This document shows positions 44,337 to 51,787 of a stretch of DNA of 64,000 nucleotides, in pieces. The number at the start of each line of letters is the position of its first letter. Position 1 is the stretch's first letter. The stretch is from Bradyrhizobium liaoningense (GTDB lineage Bacteria > Pseudomonadota > Alphaproteobacteria > Rhizobiales > Xanthobacteraceae). Under the pieces are notes generated by a model. The model did not search any database, was not told where the DNA came from, and saw only the letters and a list, made by a program, of their open reading frames with translations. The stretch spans positions 248,001 through 312,000 of the forward strand of contig NZ_JAFCJS010000008.1 in the NCBI RefSeq assembly GCF_018130825.1, written 5' to 3'. The translations under genes and the position numbers were made by a program.

Positions 44337-44363
44337 TTAAAGCGCGAGTTCCTCGCGCTTTAA
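44337..44363. terminator. Perfect 12-base hairpin between two genes
   Basis: TTAAAGCGCGAG pairs with CTCGCGCTTTAA around a three-base loop. It follows the methyltransferase gene and a repeat, so it probably ends that transcript, though no long T run follows. Confidence 0.6.
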
Positions 44364-44399
44364 GGGGAACACGCGCCGAGTCCGGCGCGTTTTCCTCCC

Positions 44400-44756
44400 A
44401 TGCGCACGACATCAAACATCATCCTGGCAAGCCTCCTGATCGCCGCCTCCGGAGCTGCGATCGCGCAGGCCCCGCCCGCCCCGGCGACGCCGCCGCAACA
44501 GACCGCGCCGCCATCCCCGCAACATGCGGCCAATTGCACCCCGCAGGACCGCCCGAACCGCTCACCCGATGGCACCACCACCGGGCAGGCCCGGGAACCG
44601 CTCGGTGACAAGCTCGCCAAATCCGACGGCGTGCTCTGCCCGCCCGCCGGCGTCGACCCCGACATGCACGCCCCGGCCCCCGAAACCGGCGGCAAGACCC
44701 CCGTCATCCCGCCCCCCGGCAGCCCCGGCGGCGACCCGAATGTGAGGCCGAAATAG
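44400..44756 (+). CDS. Exported proline-rich small protein
   Basis: The 118-residue protein has a signal peptide (ILASLLIAASGAAIAQ, cut before APPAP) and a mature part of mostly Pro, Ala, Thr, Asp and Gly with two cysteines (NCTPQD and VLCPPAG). The phrase QDRPNRSPDGTTTGQAREPLGDKLAKSDGVLC (in parts) looks conserved in my memory of related genomes. It is predicted to be periplasmic. Function unknown. Confidence 0.75.
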   Translation: MRTTSNIILASLLIAASGAAIAQAPPAPATPPQQTAPPSPQHAANCTPQDRPNRSPDGTTTGQAREPLGDKLAKSDGVLCPPAGVDPDMHAPAPETGGKTPVIPPPGSPGGDPNVRPK

Positions 44757-44771
44757 CTTGTTTCTCCTTCG

Positions 44772-44820
44772 CCTCTCCCCGCGCGCGGGGAGAGGCCGGA
44801 ATTTGCGAAAGCAAATTCCG
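44772..44820. repeat. Double hairpin repeat
   Basis: Two adjacent palindromes: CCTCTCCCCGC/GCGGGGAGAGG (44772-44795) and CGGAATTTGC-GAAA-GCAAATTCCG (44797-44820). This pairing is common between genes in Bradyrhizobium. Confidence 0.85.
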
Positions 44821-45000
44821 GGTGAGGGGGGCTGTCCGCGAGTCTGGTGCCTGAGAGCGGGCGAGTCCGGCCCCAAACCGGTCGATTTCACTAGTGAAAT
44901 CACCCCATCAATCGCCGCCACTTTGCTTGACTTCCCGCCGCCCCCTTCCTTATATGCCGCGCGTTCGCGAGATCGGCTGTTTCGCCGTTCGCGACCCTGT

Positions 45001-45077
45001 GGCGGGGTAGCTCAGCTGGTTAGAGCACGGGAATCATAATCCTGGGGTCGGGGGTTCGAGTCCCTCTCCCGCTACCA
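45001..45077 (+). tRNA. tRNA-Met (CAT), elongator type
   Basis: The 77-base sequence folds into a cloverleaf: acceptor GGCGGGG with TCCCGCT, D arm GCTC...GAGC, anticodon stem CGGGA/TCCTG with loop ATCATAA (anticodon CAT), T arm GGGGG TTCGAGT CCCTC, and an encoded CCA end. The first base pair is present (G1 with T72 in DNA), unlike initiator tRNA, and the body resembles alphaproteobacterial elongator tRNA-Met rather than the tRNA-Ile that reads AUA. Confidence 0.95.
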
Positions 45078-45213
45078 AACATCTCCCCAAGCACCCATTT
45101 GATAGCTCGGTAGACCTCAGCCGATCCTGATGCATGGCGCCGGGTCTGTTTGAACGGTGCGCCGCTTGTGCTGTCTGCAAGCACGGGCCGTAACGGTAGG
45201 GGAGTGCGGCGAC

Positions 45214-45615
45214 ATGGTCAAAGGTCTGCCACGCGAAGTTGAAGTCATCACGCTGTTCGTTGATGACATCGCGGCTTCGAAGGCGTTCTACGCCAAGGTT
45301 TTCGCATCCGAGATAGTCTGGGAGGATGCCGTCTCGTCTGTCTTGAGATTCGGCGGCCTCCTGATCAATCTTCTCGACGTCTCCCAGGCGCCTCCGCTTG
45401 TCGCGCCGTTGCCGGTTGGGCCGTCTTCCGCGGGGGCCCGCGCGCTGTTGACGATCAGGGTCGCTGACGTCGATGACGTGTGCTTCGCCCTTCGGGGGAT
45501 CGGTGTCGATCTGCTCAATGGCCCGATCGACCGTCCATGGGGACGGCGAACCGCATCCTTCGCCGATCCTTCAGGTCATGTCTGGGAGATCGCTCAGCTG
45601 ATCGGACGGACGTAG
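45214..45615 (+). CDS. VOC-family (glyoxalase/bleomycin-resistance fold) protein
   Basis: The 133-residue protein starts at ATG 45214 behind GGGGAG (45199-45204). It has the two beta-alpha-beta-beta-beta units of the VOC fold: VEVITLFVDDIAASKAFYAKVF, RFGGLLINLLDVS, then LLTIRVADVDDVCFALRGIG and RTASFADPSGHVWEIAQ. A metal-binding Glu is plausible in VWEIAQ, but the first His ligand position is not obvious. Substrate unknown; it may be a binding protein. Confidence 0.85.
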   Translation: MVKGLPREVEVITLFVDDIAASKAFYAKVFASEIVWEDAVSSVLRFGGLLINLLDVSQAPPLVAPLPVGPSSAGARALLTIRVADVDDVCFALRGIGVDLLNGPIDRPWGRRTASFADPSGHVWEIAQLIGRT

Positions 45616-45951
45616 GCCGTAGGACGGGTAGCACTTGCGAAACCCGTCATACCTCGTCCGCGGATAGACCCTGGAAAACAATTTTGGGCCAGCTCTGGGG
45701 TGGGGGAGCCCGGAAGTATTTTTCGAGGCGATGATTTTGGGGCCGTGTACCTTCGCGAACAGCGTTGGGGAAGCTAAGCGGATGGGCTGCTTGCCGCAGC
45801 CATAGGGAACAGCCCGCCCTTTATTGGTTGCTACGTACCGTTTGTCAGCATGGCGTAGCTTACGCGAGAACCGGTGCATTTTACGTCCGTCCGGTTATGC
45901 CCCCCTAGACACACTTCGCCCCTACACTCTTACAAATGACGGGGGTCTAGT
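45616..45951. other. Gap of about 335 bases; degenerate repeat at its left end
   Basis: The stretch 45618-45649 (CGTAGGACGGGTAGCACTTG...AACCCGTCA) is a degenerate copy of the CGTAGGRYGGG repeat. The rest holds no convincing gene. From about 45,800 on, the base composition becomes more A/T-rich, continuing into the next two genes. Confidence 0.55.
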
Positions 45952-46725
45952 GTGAGGGATTCAATCGCCATGATAGGCGCGAATATGTCCGTCGGAGACG
46001 GGCACAATCGTGCGCATCCTATTGAAATAATTGATGCCATCACAGATAAGTATACCACAGGTTGCTGGGGCCTGCGTGAGGGGATGTGGATAGCGCGTCC
46101 GATGACTGAGCCACTTGAGAAAATTAAGGCGCCTTGCTCCAAGTGCATGCGGGAGACTACGCATCAGATCCTTTTCAATTGCGAGAAAGATGGCAGCGAC
46201 TACGCGATGATTGCATGTGGAGGATGCGAGGCCATCTCCATGCGCGTGAAGGATCTGCATTTCACAGATCAGGAAGAATTCTACCCATCGCCAGTCTCGC
46301 GTCAGATGCCAATGTGGTTGCAATACATGCGGCTCGGGCTCGATGCGGATGAGGAGATACTCGGTGATCTACTGACTGAGGTGTATCAAGCCATCTTCGG
46401 GCGTCAGTATCGACTCGCTGCAATGGGCATTAGGGCGGCCCTGGAGCAGATCATGATCATGAAGATCGGTGACAAGGGCTCATTCAATCAAAAGCTGGAA
46501 GCGTTTGAGCGAGCTGGGTTCATCTCAAAAATCCAACGCGAAGCTATGCGTACGACATTGGATGTGGGTGACGCTGCGATGCACCGCGGCTTCGCCCCCA
46601 CAGATGAGGACTTGAGGATCGCCCTCGATATTGTCGAGGGAGTGATGGCGCCGATCTTTGGGCATGCAGATGAAGCAAAGGGGTTGGGGAAGCGTGTGCC
46701 TCCCCGGAAAAACAACGAACGCTGA
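45952..46725 (+). CDS. DUF4145-type protein of the A/T-richer island
   Basis: A 257-residue frame from GTG 45952 (an ATG at 45970 is also possible). The first part contains two CxxC pairs, APCSKCMRETTH and IACGGCEAIS, a likely zinc ribbon. The second part is the helical DUF4145 core: EVYQAIFGRQYRLAAMGIRAALEQ, SFNQKLEAFERAGFIS and ALDIVEGVMAPIF, with the conserved Gly-x-Arg-x-x-x-Glu pattern. Such proteins are often found with restriction or other defence genes. Its codon use (many aat, ata, tta) differs from that of the surrounding genes. Confidence 0.82.
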   Translation: MRDSIAMIGANMSVGDGHNRAHPIEIIDAITDKYTTGCWGLREGMWIARPMTEPLEKIKAPCSKCMRETTHQILFNCEKDGSDYAMIACGGCEAISMRVKDLHFTDQEEFYPSPVSRQMPMWLQYMRLGLDADEEILGDLLTEVYQAIFGRQYRLAAMGIRAALEQIMIMKIGDKGSFNQKLEAFERAGFISKIQREAMRTTLDVGDAAMHRGFAPTDEDLRIALDIVEGVMAPIFGHADEAKGLGKRVPPRKNNER

Positions 46726-46773
46726 AGACGATGCTTCGCTCAATCGGTATTGTCGAAGACTTTCCCGTCAGCC

Positions 46774-46809
46774 CGTAGGATGGGTTTCGCTTCGCTCTAT
46801 CCATCTTAT
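46774..46809. repeat. Degenerate CGTAGGATGGG repeat copy
   Basis: CGTAGGATGGGTTTCGCTTCGCTCTATCCATCTTA is a short imperfect palindrome related to the copies at 45618 and 48263. It separates the DUF4145 gene from the ATPase gene. Confidence 0.7.
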
Positions 46810-46842
46810 TAGTTGAGGGCTTCGTGCGACCGGGAGGTTAAA

Positions 46843-48255
46843 CTGCTTCGCTCGATACGCATTGGTCACATCAAGTCGTTTTCGGACCCTCAGACGCTCA
46901 CGTTGTCGGAAGCGAACGGCATGTTGGGGAGTGGCTATAATGTACTTGTCGGAGCGAACAATAGCGGCAAGTCAACAATCGTCTCACTGGTTCGGCAACT
47001 GCTTGCTCCCGACGATACTCTGACGATTGGAAGAGAAATGCGCCGTGAACCGGAAAAGCCGGTCATCGAAGCTGCTTGGATTCATCCTAATGGCGATATC
47101 GCCGAAATCGGAATCGACACCGGCGTTCAAGGAGGTATCTTTCGTAAGACTGGCAACCATAATGGCCTTCACGGTTCCTTTAGGTTTGTCCCTTCGCGCC
47201 GGCCATTTGCGTCCGATTATCATGTCGGAGGAATGAAGCCCAGTGACTATGAGTATGGGGAGTTGCTTGGTCGCCTTGGCAACCAAGCCTTTTTTGATGG
47301 GCAGTTAGCGACGGCAATTGCAAAAGTCTTTCTTGACGCTTCGGAGAAGGATCTATTCGTAGCGGAATTGATGGAGGTCGATCCGTCTTCTGTCGACTTT
47401 ACGACAGACAATGTTGGTGGACGAAATGTTATGCTTTACGAGGGGCCGTCAAAGCGGCCACATACTCTCTCTGATACCGGAGATGGAGTAACGAACCTAA
47501 TAAGAATCATTTATGTGTTGGCCACGAGTCAGCCAGGTGATTGTATTGTTATCGATGAGCCCGAACTATCTTTGCATCCTCAGTTGCAGCGAAATCTATA
47601 CCGGCATTTGCTTAGCTATAGTGACACTCGACAGGTCGTAGTGGTTACACATTCGCCGCACTTTGTAGGATGGGCCGAGATATCCGGTGCGTCTAAGCTC
47701 TTCCGGGTATTTATTGATATAATCGGCAACTCTCAAGTCGTATCACCTGCTAGTGCTTCCTTTAACGCCGTAAACGCGCACTCAAATGTTATGAGCAGGA
47801 AGTACTATGATTCAGTCTGCAAGGAATTGTTCTTTTCCAACCGGGCTGTGTTACTAGAAGGCGCAGAGGACGTGCACTACATCGAAAATTTCTTGGAAGC
47901 GACGGAGCAGAAGCCGCTACCTATTATGGGTTACGGTTGCGGCGGAGCCAGTGTAATCCGCCCCTGGATGCGTCTGTGTGTCGATCTCGGAATTAAATGC
48001 GCCGCAATCTTCGACGGCGATAAGAAGTCGGAATACGAGGCGGCGGCAAGCGAGTTTGCCGATAGGGCCGATCATGCCCGCCCGTTTTTCCTCATCAAGG
48101 ACGACATCCGGGATAAGTACGAACGAAATTTATCGGGAGGAGAGACCAACAAGGTGATCAAGGAAGGAGTATTTCGGCGCGAAGGAATCATTCATCCGTC
48201 GTGCCGAGATGCATTTCAAACTCTGATCGATGAGATTCGAAAGTACCTAGACTGA
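46843..48255 (+). CDS. OLD-like ATPase with TOPRIM nuclease domain
   Basis: I start it at CTG 46843, because GGGAGG lies five bases before it; the only in-frame conventional start (TTG 46813) has no ribosome site. The 470-residue product has an ABC-type ATPase: IGHIKSFSD, Walker A GANNSGKST (37-45), signature region SDTGDGVTNLIRI, Walker B CIVIDEPELSLHP (D238, E239) and H-loop VVVTHSPHF. A TOPRIM domain follows, with E339 in VLLEGAEDVHY and the D-x-D pair D391/D393 in IFDGDKK. This is the order of OLD-family nucleases, several of which act in phage defence. Confidence 0.87.
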   Translation: MLRSIRIGHIKSFSDPQTLTLSEANGMLGSGYNVLVGANNSGKSTIVSLVRQLLAPDDTLTIGREMRREPEKPVIEAAWIHPNGDIAEIGIDTGVQGGIFRKTGNHNGLHGSFRFVPSRRPFASDYHVGGMKPSDYEYGELLGRLGNQAFFDGQLATAIAKVFLDASEKDLFVAELMEVDPSSVDFTTDNVGGRNVMLYEGPSKRPHTLSDTGDGVTNLIRIIYVLATSQPGDCIVIDEPELSLHPQLQRNLYRHLLSYSDTRQVVVVTHSPHFVGWAEISGASKLFRVFIDIIGNSQVVSPASASFNAVNAHSNVMSRKYYDSVCKELFFSNRAVLLEGAEDVHYIENFLEATEQKPLPIMGYGCGGASVIRPWMRLCVDLGIKCAAIFDGDKKSEYEAAASEFADRADHARPFFLIKDDIRDKYERNLSGGETNKVIKEGVFRREGIIHPSCRDAFQTLIDEIRKYLD

Positions 48256-49347
48256 TTGAGTGCGTAAGATGGGTGGAGCGCTTGCGCCCACGACGAGCTC
48301 CACGACAGACGTCATGATTTCGTCCCGTCGGGCAAAACACCCGCCACCCCGTCAACCCCTCCCCGCAAAAATATTCCACTTTACCGAAATTCGGATTTGT
48401 CGTACATCTCGCCCATCCCGGCTCATCCTTGAGGGGCGATCGTGCGGTCGTCATTTTCGCGAGCCGGGCTTGCGGTGGACGCGGCAGCGTCGGCACGAGA
48501 GGGTGCGGGCAGGGCGGGTAGTCCCTGTGAGCTCGTTACCGCGTGCGGACGAGCGGCGCTGCTAGGCTTCGTCTCGTCTGTAAGTTTTCGGCTCCGTCGA
48601 CAGGGCTGGAAATACTGCGGCGAAATGGCGGGCCGTGCGTACGGCAAAACCGTGTGGTCCTGGCCGTCGTTGCTACGGTCAAGCCTCTTGCGAAGATGCG
48701 CGCGAACCCAACCGGGCAGACGGCATCGTCAATTCGCGGGGCGAGGGAGGCCAAAAGGAAAGTTCGGCTCCCGGGAGAGCGCGGCATAAGCCGTCCGACC
48801 ATCGCGCAGGGAAGGCCGAGTGATTGGCACCACCTGTATGCTGCTGTGCGGTTCCTTTGCGCTACATCTTCGCGCAGCGGACCGCGGGTGCGAGGTCAGC
48901 ACCCGGCCTTCCCTGCGCCCTCTTGGCTTTGAGGGTGGAGAGATCAAGCAAGCCTCGGGTGAAATCAGCCGCGAGAATGCAGGGCTGCGTCTGGCGTCTG
49001 ACATCGAAGCTGAACGGCAAATTGCATGCGTGCGGGGAAGTTGCGTTCAATCGGCCAGTCCGCTCTGTCGCAGCCGCTCGATGCAGGCTCACGCGATCGA
49101 TCGCGTGGCTGGCCGCCGTCGGCAATGATCAGGCTGCACCATTCTATGAGAAGAGGGCTCGTGCCGGGTGGCACGTTCATCCGCGCCGGCGAGACCTCGA
49201 ACGGCCATTCTACCGGAAGAACGGCGTTTTGAGACACGCCCGACATGAGGGCCGATCTTCGAGGATCGATCGGTTGGTCCGAATCTTGCGAGAGGGGACA
49301 GCGCGCGGCTTGTCATCCATGCAACACGATCGAAGGACGAGAGCACC
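48256..49347. repeat. About 1.1 kb without a gene; long repeat-like segment
   Basis: From 48263 (CGTAAGATGGGTGGAGCGCTTGCG) to about 48,940 the DNA reads like a long intergenic element that I recall from many Bradyrhizobium and Rhodopseudomonas genomes, including the pieces around GGGCGATCGTGCGGTCG, CCGTGTGGTCCTGGCCGTCG and GAGAGCGCGGCATAAGCC. Many frames are open for 70-130 codons but none has protein-like composition or a ribosome site. The part 48,940-49,340 shows nothing that I recognise apart from the leader of the next gene. Confidence 0.55.
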
Positions 49348-49764
49348 ATGTCAGAACAGCAGATGATCGATCTCTTCGACCGTTGGGAGCGGGTTTGGCA
49401 CGAGGGACGATTCGACATCGTCCCGGCCTGCGTCGGCGAACATTACATTCGTCACGATGAAGCCGGCGACCGGATTGTCACGCGGGATGCCTACGCCGCC
49501 GAGATTGCCGAGGTGCAGCGGGAGCGACCCGGCATCCGTGTTGTCGTCTACGATCATTCCTTCTGCGGACATCGGGCATGGTTCCGCTTTGCGTTCAAGT
49601 GGCTCGATCCAAAGACCGGAGAGGCTCGAAGCCGTGCCGGGATGCAGTCCTACCGCACCGAGGGCGGCAAGTTGGTGGAGACCTGGTTATCGATGCAGCC
49701 ACTCGGCTCGTCCTGGACCGACACGCCTCAAGAGCATTGGACGAGTTCGCCGGTCGTCGCATAA
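49348..49764 (+). CDS. SnoaL-like (NTF2-fold) protein
   Basis: The 138-residue protein starts at ATG 49348 after GGACGAG. It has the polyketide-cyclase/SnoaL pattern: MIDLFDRWERVWHEGRFDIVPACVGEHYIRHD (helix then strand, in pieces), RDAYAAEIAEVQRERPGIRVVVYDH and FRFAFKWLDPKTGEARSRAGMQSYRTEGGKLVETWL. Residues typical for the catalytic Asp/His of cyclases (YIRHD) are present. No signal peptide. Substrate unknown; it could be an isomerase or hydrolase of a small molecule. Confidence 0.85.
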   Translation: MSEQQMIDLFDRWERVWHEGRFDIVPACVGEHYIRHDEAGDRIVTRDAYAAEIAEVQRERPGIRVVVYDHSFCGHRAWFRFAFKWLDPKTGEARSRAGMQSYRTEGGKLVETWLSMQPLGSSWTDTPQEHWTSSPVVA

Positions 49765-50069
49765 TTGGAATCAAGACCGCCGATCTCATGTGCAGCCAAG
49801 CTTCGGCTGCGTCGCAATGCCGGGCAGATACATCAACTCATGCAAAATCGGCGTAACGCATTTGCTGAAATCGATGCCGACGCTGAGCGGCACGCTCGAC
49901 GGTCTCAAGCTCATTGATTCTGCTGGGTTAGCGCCTCGAAAGCCCGAATGATATCGCGTCCGTAACTTGGAAGCTCTCTAACATATTGATGTTGCGCAAT
50001 TAATCACCAGCCCTGTAAGACGTGCACGTCCGCGGCGAACTTGCGGACGTCGTGTGCTTCGGGTTCGTG
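49765..50069. other. Gap of about 305 bases before the haem locus
   Basis: No gene or repeat is supported. The A/T-rich part 49,950-50,010 (CTAACATATTGATGTTGCGCAATTAATC) is the likely promoter zone of the sigma-factor gene. I could not find a convincing Irr, Fur or RirA site. Confidence 0.5.
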
Positions 50070-50579
50070 ATGTCCGACGTAGTGGTTGCCTCGATCTCAG
50101 CGCTCATCGATGCGTATTACGGCGAGTTGCGGTCGTACGCCTCCCGCAAGCTCCGCAACCCCGTTGCTGCCGAAGATGTCGTGCAGGAGGCCTGGTTGCG
50201 ATTTGCCAGCTCGGGCAATGACAGGATCGCCAATCCGCGTGCGTATCTCTACCGGCTCGTCGGCAACCTCGTCATCGACCAGCAGCGCCGCGAGCAGACC
50301 CGCCTTGGCGCGGCCGCTCCGCCGTCCGATCATCTCGATGTCGTCGACGAGACGGTCGACACCGAGAGGCAGCTCATGGCGAGACAGCGGCTGGCGCTTC
50401 TGACCAAGGCGGTTTTCGAGCTGCCGCCCCGGTGTCGCGATTGCTTCATCCTGCGCCGCTTCGACGACCTCGAGCCGGACGAGATCGCCAGGCGGATGGG
50501 AATCAGCCGGAATATGGTTGAAAAGCACCTCCGGCACGCGCTCGTTCACTGTGCCAGGCGTCTGCGCGAAGGCGATTGA
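50070..50579 (+). CDS. ECF sigma factor of the iron/haem type (FecI/HasI-like)
   Basis: The 169-residue protein (ATG 50070) has sigma-70 region 2, ALIDAYYGELRSYASRKLRNPVAAEDVVQEAWLRF in pieces with the NPRAYLYRLVGNLVID promoter-melting helix, and region 4, LPPRCRDCFILRRFDDLEPDEIARRMGISRNMVEKHL in pieces. The CRDCFILRRFD segment is typical of FecI-type factors. Paired with a FecR-like gene and an STN-domain receptor, it should be released by a haem or haemophore signal at the cell surface and turn on this locus. Confidence 0.92.
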   Translation: MSDVVVASISALIDAYYGELRSYASRKLRNPVAAEDVVQEAWLRFASSGNDRIANPRAYLYRLVGNLVIDQQRREQTRLGAAAPPSDHLDVVDETVDTERQLMARQRLALLTKAVFELPPRCRDCFILRRFDDLEPDEIARRMGISRNMVEKHLRHALVHCARRLREGD

Positions 50580-50692
50580 TTTTTTCTCCCGGCTGACCTC
50601 CTCTGTTTTAGAATTGCTCCGTCTTAAAGAGTGAGATGGCGGGCGATCGCCACTCTTGCGGCGCTGTTTTCATGCTGGAACGACGATCATCC

Positions 50693-51670
50693 ATGAATGA
50701 CGGGGAGAAGCCGACTGCCCTGGACGAGGCGGCGGAATGGTATGTGCGGCAGGACGCCGGGGGGCTCGATGCCGGCGAAGAGGCGCGCTTCCGGGCATGG
50801 CTGCTGCAGCCGGCCAATCGGGCGGCTTACGAGGAAATCGCCGGCACCTGGGACCATCTTGGCCGCATCCCTCGTCCGGCACTCAGCATGGGGTCGCCGC
50901 GACGGCGTGATGCCAGCACGGTCCCGCTTCGGCGGCATCCGTCTCGCACATCCCGGCCGCGCCGCTGGGCGCTTGCGGCCGCGGCGGTCGTGGCGGCGGT
51001 CGTCGCCGGCTATGCGCTCGACCTTCCCATGCGGCTCGAGGCAGATGCCATGACGGCGACCGGCGAGGCGCGGACCGTGACGCTCGATGATGGCAGCAGC
51101 GTCGCCTTGAACACCGCGAGCGCCATCGCCGTCGACTATTCGCGCGAGCGCCGGCGCATTCGTCTCTTGCGCGGCGAGGCCGTGTTCACCGTCGCCAAGG
51201 ACACCACGCGCCCGTTCGTCGTCGCTGCCGCGTCCGGCGAGGCGGTCGCGCGCGGCACGGTCTTCGCTGTCCGCAAGGAGGATGAAGCCGCGACAGTCAC
51301 CGTGCTGGAAAGCCGCGTGGGGGTGTCCTACCCGGCGGCCGGCCGGACGGCGGTCGAGCTCTCTCCGGGAGAGGCCGTCGGTTATTCGCGCCGCGGTCTC
51401 GGCCAGCTGCGAGCGGTCGATGCCGATGCGGCGACGGCCTGGCGGCGTGGCAAGCTGATCTTCGTCGATCGCCCTCTCGGCGAAGTGATCGCGGAGCTCA
51501 ATCGCTACCATTCTGGACGGATTCAAATCATCGACGGCTCCATCGGCAGCCATCCGGTCAGCGGTGTCTTCGACACCAGGAATCCTCTGCAAGCACTGGA
51601 CGTTATCGAGCAGACTCTCGGTCTGCACTCGACGCGGCTGAGCAGCCTTCTGATCCTGCTGCATCACTGA
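50693..51670 (+). CDS. FecR-type anti-sigma factor (HasS-like)
   Basis: The product is about 325 residues from ATG 50693; ATGs at 50672 and 50636 are alternatives and the choice is uncertain. The N-terminus has the DUF4880 motif LDEAAEWYVRQDAGGLDAGEEARFRAWL (in pieces), a single span (about 88-106, WALAAAAVVAAVVAGYAL), the FecR domain with TVTLDDGSSVALNTASAIAV and a C-terminal DUF4974-like region KLIFVDRPLGEVIAELNRYHSGRI. It should relay the receptor state across the inner membrane to the sigma factor. Confidence 0.92.
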   Translation: MNDGEKPTALDEAAEWYVRQDAGGLDAGEEARFRAWLLQPANRAAYEEIAGTWDHLGRIPRPALSMGSPRRRDASTVPLRRHPSRTSRPRRWALAAAAVVAAVVAGYALDLPMRLEADAMTATGEARTVTLDDGSSVALNTASAIAVDYSRERRRIRLLRGEAVFTVAKDTTRPFVVAAASGEAVARGTVFAVRKEDEAATVTVLESRVGVSYPAAGRTAVELSPGEAVGYSRRGLGQLRAVDADAATAWRRGKLIFVDRPLGEVIAELNRYHSGRIQIIDGSIGSHPVSGVFDTRNPLQALDVIEQTLGLHSTRLSSLLILLHH

Positions 51671-51734
51671 TCGAGAAAAACTTCGCTCCGTCGACCTCCT
51701 CTTTTCCAAGGCTCCTGCGTCTCACTGTCGGAAG

Positions 51735-51767
51735 GCAACTGCACCGGCCCGCGGCCGGTGCAGTTGC
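51735..51767 (+). promoter_or_regulatory. Perfect 15-base stem-loop before the receptor gene
   Basis: GCAACTGCACCGGCC pairs exactly with GGCCGGTGCAGTTGC around a CGC loop. It lies in the 117-base gap between the anti-sigma and receptor genes and ends 20 bases before the receptor start. There is no T run, so it may act as a message-processing or attenuation element that separates low regulator from high receptor expression. Confidence 0.6.
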
Positions 51768-51787
51768 GACGGTGACGTGACGGGGGC

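Noticed and set aside
45001..48300. Integration of the DUF4145/OLD pair at the tRNA-Met as a genomic island
   Set aside because: No repeated copy of the tRNA 3' end and no integrase gene are present in the window, and a normal-composition VOC gene lies between.
50606..50629. TTTTAGAA...TCTTAAAG before the anti-sigma gene as an Irr (ICE) site
   Set aside because: The half-sites are eight bases apart and the second deviates from the inverted copy of the first, so it does not fit the Irr element well; I could not find another iron-responsive site.
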